The translations under genes were made by a program, and so were the position numbers. The notes beneath the pieces are model-generated. The model saw nothing but the letters and a program-made list of their open reading frames with translations. It did no database searches and was not told the DNA's origin. 34,888 bases of DNA from Myxococcales bacterium (GTDB lineage Bacteria; Myxococcota_A; Polyangia; Haliangiales; Haliangiaceae). Where the stretch lies: the NCBI GenBank assembly GCA_028287115.1, contig JAQBQF010000040.1:1-34888 (forward strand). Direction: 5' to 3'. Shown here piece by piece: positions 16,209 to 23,042 of this stretch. Each line of letters begins with the position of its first letter. Position 1 is the first letter of the stretch.

Positions 16209-17072
16209 GTGCCCAAGCGACCTCTACGCGTCGATCGCGCGCTCGCGATTCCGCGCGATCTGCGCGGCACGCCGCCCGCCCGCGCGCTGGTGATCGGCCG
16301 AAGCGAGCTGTGGCACGCCGACGCGATGGATCTGCTGGGCCGGCTCGGCGATCGCTCCGTCGATCTGATCGTCACCGATCCTCCGTACGCGATCGACAAA
16401 GCCGAGTGGGACGAGTTCGAGTCGCTCGAGGTCTACGTTGCATGGTGCGATACCTGGCTCGCCGAAGTCGCGCGCGTGCTCGCGCCGCACGGCTCGGCCT
16501 ACGTCTGCGGATTTTCCGAGATCCTCGCCGACGTCAAGGCGCGCAGTGCGAAGCGGTTCGCGAGCTGCCGCTGGCTCGTCTGGTACTACCGCAACAAGGC
16601 GAACCTCGGCCGCGACTGGGGGCGCTCGCACGAATCGATCCTTCATTTGCGCGGCGAAGATGCGCGACTCGACGTCGACGCTGTCCGTGTCCCGTACAAC
16701 GGCCACACGACGAAGTATCCGGCGCGCGTGCAGGCGACGAACTCGCAATACGGTCAGGGCAGAAGACCTCGCCGCGACAAGTGGGTGCCAAACCCGCTCG
16801 GCGCCAAGCCTCGCGACGTGATCGAGGTGCCCGTGATCTGCAACGGGATGACCGAGAAGACTCCGCACGAGACGCAGAAGCCCGAGGCGCTGATCGAGCG
16901 ACTGATCCTCGCGTCGAGCGCACCGGGGCAGCTCGTCGTCGATCCGTTTGTCGGATCGGGAACGACGGCGGTCGTCGCGGAACGACTGGGCCGAAGCTGG
17001 ATCGCGGGTGATGCCGACGCTCGTTACATCGGACTTGCCCGCGACCGACTCCGAGCCGCTACTCGAACGTAG
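16209..17072 (+). CDS. Beta-class site-specific DNA methyltransferase (N6-adenine or N4-cytosine), orphan
   Basis: A 287-residue S-adenosylmethionine-dependent amino-methyltransferase. The catalytic motif DPPY (57-60) comes before the cofactor motif DPFVGSGTT (245-253), the order of the beta class, with the usual HETQKPEALIERLI (220-233) just before the latter. An N-terminal tail and a central variable part (residues about 130-210, rich in Arg, Lys, Asn) should carry target recognition. The motif order cannot tell N6-adenine from N4-cytosine. No restriction endonuclease is adjacent, so it looks solitary and may serve regulation or mismatch marking. The GTG start lies 6 bases after a -10-like TAGGAT. 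The last 14 bases overlap the convergent H1-like gene. Confidence 0.88.
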   Translation: MPKRPLRVDRALAIPRDLRGTPPARALVIGRSELWHADAMDLLGRLGDRSVDLIVTDPPYAIDKAEWDEFESLEVYVAWCDTWLAEVARVLAPHGSAYVCGFSEILADVKARSAKRFASCRWLVWYYRNKANLGRDWGRSHESILHLRGEDARLDVDAVRVPYNGHTTKYPARVQATNSQYGQGRRPRRDKWVPNPLGAKPRDVIEVPVICNGMTEKTPHETQKPEALIERLILASSAPGQLVVDPFVGSGTTAVVAERLGRSWIAGDADARYIGLARDRLRAATRT

Positions 17073-17388
17073 CGTCGTCTTCTTCGAACAGGCTGCCCTG
17101 CGGAGCTCCTTCCATCGGAAGGATCTCGGGCACCGTCGGCTCGACGAGGCTCGGCGACTCGTCTTCGTCGACCTCGGGCCTCGGCGCCGGCGCCTTCTTC
17201 GGCGGTTTCGGCTTCGCCACAGCAGCGACCGCCGGCTTCTTCGCCGGCTTGGCGGGCTTGGCCTTCGCCGCCTTCTTCGGCTTGGCGGCTTTGGACTTCG
17301 CAGCCTTCGCCTTGACGGACTTCTTCGCCTTGGCCGGCTTGGCTTTACCGCGTGTGGATTTCTTGGAGGATGTTTTCTTCTTCGCCAC
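17059..17388 (-). CDS. Lysine/alanine-rich histone H1-like protein
   Basis: This 109-residue protein is low-complexity. Residues 1-75 are almost only Lys, Ala, Pro and Ser in KAKP/KKA repeats, like the C-terminal domain of histone H1 or AlgP-type bacterial proteins. The last 35 residues are acidic (VDEDESPSLVEP, FEEDDATFE). It probably binds nucleic acid through charge. The GTG start (17386-17388) has GAAGG a few bases before it as a possible ribosome-binding site, and lies only 12 bases after the stop of the S46 peptidase, so the two are likely co-transcribed. Its 3' end overlaps the methyltransferase gene by 14 bases. Confidence 0.65.
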   Translation of the reverse strand: MAKKKTSSKKSTRGKAKPAKAKKSVKAKAAKSKAAKPKKAAKAKPAKPAKKPAVAAVAKPKPPKKAPAPRPEVDEDESPSLVEPTVPEILPMEGAPQGSLFEEDDATFE

Positions 17389-17400
17389 GGTTTGCCTTCG

Positions 17401-19704
17401 TTATTGGAGCTTGGGGGTGAGCCCCATCTCCTTGATCAAATGATCTGCTCCATCCAGCAGATCCATCGTCCAGATCATATACCGAGCATCGACGTGAATC
17501 GTACGGGTGGTGTTCGGATTGAACCGAACCTCGGAAGCGAGACCCTCCTTGTTCCCGTCGAAGGCCAGGCCTACTAGCTCACCCTTGTCGTTGAGGGTTG
17601 GAGACCCCGAGTTGCCGCCCGTGATGTCGAGGTCGGACTCGAAGTTGATCGGAAGCTCGCCTCCCAGGCTCGGGTCGCCGTAAGGCCCGTATTTCTTGGC
17701 TTTGATGGCCTCCAGGAGCTTCGCCGGCGCGTTGTACGGGTCCTTGCCGGTGTCCTTGGCCGGAATCTGCGAGGCGACCGTAAACGGCCCGTCGACCAGG
17801 TCTTTGGACTCTGGTTTCAATGACTTCACGGTGCCGTAGGTGATCCGGAGTGTCCCGTTGGCGTCGGGGACGACCGCGCCTCCGAGCACACCTTTCATCG
17901 CCTCGGCGTAGGCCGGGGTCACGAGGAGGAGATCCCCGGTCCACGCGTCCTGCTTGTTTTCTTCGGCCTTGTAGATCGGCCAGATGCGCTGGGCCGCCTG
18001 GATAAACGGATCCTTCGACGCCTTGAGCTGCTGCGGGGTGCCGTTCGCGAGCAGGTCGAGCCGGGTCTTCTCGTCTTCGAGGGTCGACGCCTTGTACCAA
18101 GCGTCGAGCGTCTTATCGATCAGCGCCTCGTCGATCTTCTGCCCCTTCTTGGTGTCGAGCAGGGTCGCGAGCCAGGGCCGATCCGATTCCGGAAGCTGGA
18201 GCGCGCGGAGCAGCGACAGCCGAAACCCGGCGCGGTCGAGCGTGCGATCGAACGTCTTCGCGAATTGCTTCTGGCTCGCCACGGCACGCGACATGTCGCG
18301 CTGCTGGTAGCCCGGCTTGCGATCGGGATCCTTCTTCTGGCGCTCTTCGGCCCATCGCGTGAACGAGAGCGACGTCGCCATCAGCTTCGAGCCACTGAAC
18401 GCGACGCCGCGATCGAAGTTGATCCGCGAGACCCGAAACTCGTCGGCGAGGATCGCTTCCATCTTGTCGATCGCTTGTTTCTGCTGCTCGTGTCCCGGCG
18501 CCGCCGCCCAGGCTTTGACCTTCAGGTCGAGCTCGTCCTTCTGCTCGATCAGGTTGCCTTTCTTCATGCCCTCGAGAACTCCTTGGTACTTCTCGAGGCC
18601 GTTCTGGATGCCCTGCTTCATCGTCAGCGCGATCCGCGAGGTCTCGCCGCCGTCGTTGAGGTGCGCCTCGGCCAGGTGATAGCGCTCCTCGAAGTACGCG
18701 ATGAGGTACGGGTAGTACCACTCGATGTCGTGATGGATCTCCGAAGCCGTGTCGGTCCGGCTCGTCTGCCCCGGATAGCCGGTGATCATCACGAAGTCAC
18801 CGGGCTTGAGACCCGCGGTCGTGACCACGAGGTGCGTCTTCGGGTGGTAGGGCTGGTTGTCCGGCGACGGATCTGCCGGCTTGCCGTCCTTGCCGACGTA
18901 CGCGCGAAGGAATGACCAATCACCGGTGTGGCGCGGCCATTCCCAGTTGTCGATCTCGCCGCCGTAGTCACCGACCGACCGAGCCGGCGCATAGACGAGC
19001 CGGACATCGCGGAGCTCGATCATCTCGATCAGCTGATAGAGACCGCCACGAAAGAAGCCGGACACATTGCAGCGGATTCCCGGGCGACCTTTCTCGCAGT
19101 CGGCGATCAGCGTCTTCAGCCGCTTCTCGTGCTCTTCCTTGCGAGCGACCGGATCCTTGATCGCGTCGAGGCCATCGCGCATCTCGTTCGTGACGTCGCG
19201 ATACGACTGGACCACCATCACGCGCTGCGCGGGACCGGCGGGCCGTTCATCTTGGCGCGTCTTGGCGAGGAAGCCGTTCTCGAGGAGGTTCTCCTTGTCA
19301 TTCGAGTTGAGCTGCAGCGCACCCTGCACGCAGTGATGATTCGTGACGATCAGGCCGTCCGGCGACACGAACGATCCGGTGCAACCGCCGAGCGAGACGA
19401 TCGCGGACAGCGGATGCGACAGCGGATCCGCGAGCGTCTTCGCGTCGAGCATCACGCCCATCTTCTGAAAGTTTTCGACGTGCTGTGGAAGCGTCATCTG
19501 CGACGGCATCCACATGCCACCCGGATCGACGTACTGCTTGCGGAATGACAGCGCCGGATCCGGATTGCCTTGCATCGCGACGCCGTCACCCGCGGATCGT
19601 GTTGCGTGGGTATTGGTGCCCAAGGTCTCGCTCGAGGTCCCCGAAGCTTTGTCGCTACCGCACGCCGCCACGAGGGTTGCGCAGAGGATTGCATTCCGGT
19701 TCAT
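17401..19704 (-). CDS. S46-family dipeptidyl-peptidase, lipoprotein form
   Basis: A 767-residue serine exopeptidase of family S46 (DPP7/DPP11), which removes N-terminal dipeptides from peptides outside the cytoplasm. The chymotrypsin-fold signatures are clear: CTGSFVSPDGLIVTNHHC (catalytic His), DNWEWPRHTGDWSFLR (Asp region) and DITGGNSGSPTLNDKGELVGLAFDGN (catalytic Ser). GGMWMPSQM is the conserved mature N-terminus. The ATG at 19704 gives MNRNAILCATLVAAC, a lipoprotein signal with Cys15, then a ~45-residue Ser/Thr/Gly linker. An in-frame start 150 bases upstream would add sequence without signal character. A -10-like TATGGC lies 6 bases before the ATG. DPP7 versus DPP11 specificity depends on a residue I cannot place safely. 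Confidence 0.92.
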   Translation of the reverse strand: MNRNAILCATLVAACGSDKASGTSSETLGTNTHATRSAGDGVAMQGNPDPALSFRKQYVDPGGMWMPSQMTLPQHVENFQKMGVMLDAKTLADPLSHPLSAIVSLGGCTGSFVSPDGLIVTNHHCVQGALQLNSNDKENLLENGFLAKTRQDERPAGPAQRVMVVQSYRDVTNEMRDGLDAIKDPVARKEEHEKRLKTLIADCEKGRPGIRCNVSGFFRGGLYQLIEMIELRDVRLVYAPARSVGDYGGEIDNWEWPRHTGDWSFLRAYVGKDGKPADPSPDNQPYHPKTHLVVTTAGLKPGDFVMITGYPGQTSRTDTASEIHHDIEWYYPYLIAYFEERYHLAEAHLNDGGETSRIALTMKQGIQNGLEKYQGVLEGMKKGNLIEQKDELDLKVKAWAAAPGHEQQKQAIDKMEAILADEFRVSRINFDRGVAFSGSKLMATSLSFTRWAEERQKKDPDRKPGYQQRDMSRAVASQKQFAKTFDRTLDRAGFRLSLLRALQLPESDRPWLATLLDTKKGQKIDEALIDKTLDAWYKASTLEDEKTRLDLLANGTPQQLKASKDPFIQAAQRIWPIYKAEENKQDAWTGDLLLVTPAYAEAMKGVLGGAVVPDANGTLRITYGTVKSLKPESKDLVDGPFTVASQIPAKDTGKDPYNAPAKLLEAIKAKKYGPYGDPSLGGELPINFESDLDITGGNSGSPTLNDKGELVGLAFDGNKEGLASEVRFNPNTTRTIHVDARYMIWTMDLLDGADHLIKEMGLTPKLQ

Positions 19705-19828
19705 GCCCTCGCCATACCACCGATCTGCGACGGTGGGGTGCACGCCCCGGGTCGACACCCGCTGACAGAAACGCTGACTCCACACGGCGCGACGCGCGCG
19801 ACACGTGCGACAGGTGTATGGATCGGCC

Positions 19829-20212
19829 GTGACGCCCGCTGCCGCGCTGTCCAAGGTTCGAGCGACCTGCCTGAGCCTCCCCGATGTGACGGAGCGTCCG
19901 AGTCACGGGATGCCCGCTTGGTTTGTCGGCAAGAAGCAGTTCGCGGTGTTCTCGAACGACCATCACGGCGACGGCCGGATCGCGCTCGTCTGCGCTGCAC
20001 CCGAGGGCATGCAGGAGATGCTCATCGAAAGTAATCCCGGCGCCTATTACCGGCCGCCGTACGTCGGGGGCGCGGGATGGATCGGCGTTCGGCTCGATCG
20101 CAAGCTGTCGTGGCGCGAAGTCACGAGCGTGCTCGAGGCTGCCCACGCGACGCGAGCTACGAAGAAGCCGCCGCCCGGTTCTCCACGCCTGCGGGCCTCT
20201 CGCAGTCGGTGA
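19829..20212 (+). CDS. MmcQ/YjbR-family protein
   Basis: A 127-residue single-domain protein of the MmcQ/YjbR family, with a CyaY-like fold, often called DNA-binding although its function is not established. Family features are LPDVTERPSHGMPAWFVGKKQFAVFSNDHHGDGRIALVCAAPEG, the PPYVGGAGWIGVRLD block and a C-terminal helix with WREVTSVLEAAH. The GTG at 19829 is chosen because it gives the family length and lies 6 bases after a -10-like TATGGA; a GTG 24 bases upstream is in frame. It is divergent from the S46 peptidase gene and convergent, 2 bases apart, with uvrD. Confidence 0.85.
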   Translation: MTPAAALSKVRATCLSLPDVTERPSHGMPAWFVGKKQFAVFSNDHHGDGRIALVCAAPEGMQEMLIESNPGAYYRPPYVGGAGWIGVRLDRKLSWREVTSVLEAAHATRATKKPPPGSPRLRASRSR

Positions 20213-20214
20213 TC

Positions 20215-22263
20215 TCAGTCCTCGAGCGCGAGCTTTGCGAAGAAGTCGCCGACCTCGTTCGTCGGGACCACCTGCCGCGCCTCTTCGCCGAGGTCTCGCA
20301 CTTCGAGTAGCTCGTCGGGGATCTCGAGCAAGAACCGCGACGGTGTGCGAGGCACCGAACGACCGCGTGAGACCCGCGTGCATGCGCGCGTCAGATAGAG
20401 CTTGCGCTGCGCGCGCGTGATCCCGACGTAGCACAGCCGCCGCTCTTCGCTGATATCGGTCGCGTGATCTGCATCGACCACGTCGGAGACCTGCGGCTGC
20501 AGCGTACGCGCGTGCGGTAACAGCTCTTCTTCGAGCCCGATCATGAAGCACACCGGGAACTCGAGTCCCTTCGCGCCGTGGAGTGTCGTCAGCACGACCT
20601 TCTCGCCGCCGGTCTCCTTCTCGTCGGTGGTATCGAGAGAGAGCTGCCGGAGATATTGCGCGAGGGCATCGCGGCCTTTGCCCTTTTCGGAGTGCCGCTT
20701 GAGCGCGCCGAGCAGGCCCTCGACGTTATCGATCCGGCGCTGTGCCGCGGCCATGCTGCCCGCTGCCGCGCGTAGATCATCGTACAGCGCGATGTCTTCG
20801 ATCAGCGCGCGCGCGGCCTCGACGACATCGTGTCCGTTGTCGAGCGAATCGCGCAGCCGCGTGACCGCGTGGACAAAGCCGAGGATCCCGTTCTTCGCCG
20901 GCCCGGTGATGTTCTCCGCGACCGCGAGCGCGTCCCACAGCGTCTGATGTTTCGCGTGGGCGGTCGTGACGAGACGCTCGACCGTGGTCGCGCCGATCCC
21001 GCGCGCGGGATAGTTGAGGACACGCCGCAGCCCGAGCTCGTCGCGCGGATTCAGGGCGACGCGCAGATACGCGATCAGGTCTTTGACTTCTTTGCGCTCG
21101 AAGAACTGCTGGCCGCCGTACATCACGTACGGGACCTCCGCGGCGCGGAGCTCTTCTTCGAGCAGCTTCGACTGCATGTTCGAGCGATACAGGATGGCGA
21201 AGTCGCTCCAGCGACGGCCTTCCTTCTGCACCTTGCGAATCTCGCGAGCGACCCACTGCGCTTCGATCTCGGCCGTCGACGCGACCGCGTGGGTGATGAT
21301 CTCGCCGTCGCCGGATTGCGTCCACAGCGTCTTGCCATGGCGCTTCGTGTTGTTCGCGATCACTGCATTCGCCGCGGCGAGCACGGTCTTCGTCGAGCGA
21401 TAGTTCTGCTCGAGCTTGACGATCTTCGCGCCGGCGAACATCTCCGCGAACCGCAAGATGTTCGTCGGATCCGCGCCGCGCCAGCTATAGATCGACTGAT
21501 CGTCATCACCGACGACGCACAGGTTGCCGTGATTCTTGACGAGCGCCTGGACCATCCGGAGCTGCGCCTGGTTCGTGTCCTGAAACTCGTCGACCATCAC
21601 GTAATGGAAGCGCTCGGCCCACTTGCGCCCGACGTCGGCGTTGCGTTCGAACAGGCGTACCGGCTCGACGATCAGATCGTCGAAGTCGAACGCCGCGCAC
21701 GCGCGCAGCATCTCTTGATATTTCGGGTAGACCTCGACGGTCATCGCGTCGTAGTCATCGGCTTCGTTCTTCGGGATGTAGCTATCGGGCGCGACGAACG
21801 CGTTCTTCGCGAGGGAGATCCGCGTCATCAGCGCCTTCGCGTCGAACCGGCGCTCGCCGTCGCGGCTCATGTTGTGGACGCCGCGCATCGCCTCGCGTAG
21901 CGCGCCCATCTGGTCAGACTGATCGTAGATCGCGAAGCCGCCGGGGTAGCCAAGCGCCTGCCGTTCGGTGCGAAGGATCTGCAGCCCGAGCGCGTGGAAC
22001 GTGCCGATCGTGAGCTCGCGCGCGACCGCCTTGTCCTTGAGCAGCTGCGCGATGCGCTCTCGCATCTCTTCGGCGGCCTTGTTCGTAAACGTCACCGCGC
22101 AGATCGCGCGCGGCGGAATGCCGATCGAGAGCAGATGTGCGATCCGATAGATGATCACGCGCGTCTTACCCGAGCCTGCACCCGCGAGCACCAGCAGCGG
22201 TCCGCCGGTGTGGCTCGCAGCCTCGCGCTGCGGTGGGTTCAGCTTGCTGAGATCGACCGACAC
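20215..22263 (-). CDS. UvrD/Rep/PcrA-family superfamily 1A DNA helicase
   Basis: A 682-residue ATP-driven 3'-5' DNA helicase for repair and replication restart. LNPPQREAASHTGGPLLVLAGAGSGKT (Q-motif and Walker A, 28-34), TFTNKAAEEMRERI, VDEFQDTN (Walker B), GDDDQSIYSWRGA, LEQNYRST, VVLTTLHGAKGLEFPVCFMIGLEE and EERRLCYVGITRAQRKLYLT are all in order. Length matches Rep or a shortened PcrA; the C-terminal RNA-polymerase-binding Tudor domain of UvrD/PcrA is not obvious, so I cannot decide between the names. The GTG start faces a 183-base region with three tandem palindromic repeats. Its 3' end nearly meets the MmcQ gene. Confidence 0.95.
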   Translation of the reverse strand: MSVDLSKLNPPQREAASHTGGPLLVLAGAGSGKTRVIIYRIAHLLSIGIPPRAICAVTFTNKAAEEMRERIAQLLKDKAVARELTIGTFHALGLQILRTERQALGYPGGFAIYDQSDQMGALREAMRGVHNMSRDGERRFDAKALMTRISLAKNAFVAPDSYIPKNEADDYDAMTVEVYPKYQEMLRACAAFDFDDLIVEPVRLFERNADVGRKWAERFHYVMVDEFQDTNQAQLRMVQALVKNHGNLCVVGDDDQSIYSWRGADPTNILRFAEMFAGAKIVKLEQNYRSTKTVLAAANAVIANNTKRHGKTLWTQSGDGEIITHAVASTAEIEAQWVAREIRKVQKEGRRWSDFAILYRSNMQSKLLEEELRAAEVPYVMYGGQQFFERKEVKDLIAYLRVALNPRDELGLRRVLNYPARGIGATTVERLVTTAHAKHQTLWDALAVAENITGPAKNGILGFVHAVTRLRDSLDNGHDVVEAARALIEDIALYDDLRAAAGSMAAAQRRIDNVEGLLGALKRHSEKGKGRDALAQYLRQLSLDTTDEKETGGEKVVLTTLHGAKGLEFPVCFMIGLEEELLPHARTLQPQVSDVVDADHATDISEERRLCYVGITRAQRKLYLTRACTRVSRGRSVPRTPSRFLLEIPDELLEVRDLGEEARQVVPTNEVGDFFAKLALED

Positions 22264-22302
22264 GAATCGACGACGCTACGGATCCGTGTGGGCCTCGTCA
22301 AT

Positions 22303-22412
22303 CTCTCTCGCCAGCGTCCGCTGGCTCGCTCCATCTTGGGCTCTCTCGCCAGCGCCCGCTGGCTCGCTCCTAGGTTCTCTCGCCAGCGTCCGCTGGCTCG
22401 CTCGATCTTAGG
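22303..22412. repeat. Three tandem palindromic repeats between uvrD and the metallopeptidase gene
   Basis: Units start at 22303, 22341 and 22375. Each has CTCTCTCG or TTCTCTCG, then a 21-base core CCAGCG(T/C)CCGCTGGCTCGCTC whose arms GCCAGCG and CGCTGGC can form a hairpin, then a spacer of CATCTTGGG or GATCTTAGG type. The middle unit differs at one core base. A further copy lies inside the acyltransferase gene at 920-942 in the other orientation. It resembles REP-type or other mobile palindromic elements. Confidence 0.85.
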
Positions 22413-22446
22413 CTCAACTCGCGACACCCTGCTACGATCCGCGTGC

Positions 22447-23001
22447 GTGTCGGTGCCCGAGCTCAACCGTTACGATCGGCTCGTCGCAAACCTCCGCGAG
22501 GAATTTCCCAAGCTTCGGATCATTCGAAAAGATCAGTCGGCGATGCATCGCGGCATCCACTGGGTGCTCTACGTCGTGACGTTCGGCCGGATGCGGACGT
22601 ATCTCGATTCGTTCCAAACGACGATCGGTAACACGGTCTACGTGACTCCGGACTGGGACGACTGGGACTCCGACAGGCGCTACGTGACGCTTCGCCACGA
22701 GGCGATTCACCTGAGACAATTTCGCAAGCTGACGGTTCCGGGCATGGCGATCCTCTACGTGCTGCTGCCGCTCCCCCTGGGACTCGCATGGTTCCGCGCC
22801 CACTTCGAAAAGGAGGCGTACGCCGAGAGCGTGCGGGCCGCGGCAGAAGTCTGGGGCCCGGACTATCCGAGGCAAGACGCCTATCGACGTCACGTGATCG
22901 ACCAGTTCGTAGGTCCATCTTATGGATGGATGTGGCCTTTTCGGGCGAGTCTCGAGCGTTGGTACGACCGAATCCTGGCGAGCCTCGAACACCAACGATA
23001 A
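22447..23001 (+). CDS. Putative membrane-associated HExxH metallopeptidase
   Basis: I do not recognise a named family for this 184-residue protein. It contains HEAIH at residues 84-88, which fits the zinc-binding HExxH motif, in the context YVTLRHEAIHLRQF. This is followed by a hydrophobic segment (97-117, VPGMAILYVLLPLPLGLAWF) and then EKEAYAE (121-127), where a third zinc ligand could sit. The C-terminal part is rich in Trp, Tyr and Arg. The reading frame is open far upstream over the tandem repeats, but the GTG at 22447, 8 bases after a -10-like TACGAT, is the credible start. It is divergent from uvrD and 41 bases before the Hsp70 gene on the same strand. Confidence 0.6.
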   Translation: MSVPELNRYDRLVANLREEFPKLRIIRKDQSAMHRGIHWVLYVVTFGRMRTYLDSFQTTIGNTVYVTPDWDDWDSDRRYVTLRHEAIHLRQFRKLTVPGMAILYVLLPLPLGLAWFRAHFEKEAYAESVRAAAEVWGPDYPRQDAYRRHVIDQFVGPSYGWMWPFRASLERWYDRILASLEHQR

Positions 23002-23042
23002 GATCGCCAATTGGTATCCCGCGCAATGAGAGATGACCGCGC

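Noticed and set aside
16561..16585. CCGCTGGCTCG, matching 11 bases of the palindromic repeat core
   Set aside because: It lies in the conserved RWLVWYYRNK motif of the methyltransferase and lacks the partner arm, so it is explained by coding.
15000..17100. A restriction-modification or other defence cluster around the methyltransferase
   Set aside because: Neighbours are an ArsR regulator, an H1-like protein and a peptidase; no nuclease, ATPase or specificity subunit is present.
17230..17390. Tandem DNA repeats in the H1-like gene as a separate repeat element
   Set aside because: They are KAKP/KKA codon repeats required by the protein composition, with no copies elsewhere in the window.
22264..22446. 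A CRISPR-like array
   Set aside because: The three units have very short, similar spacers and hairpin cores, and there are no cas genes; it is a palindromic repeat array.
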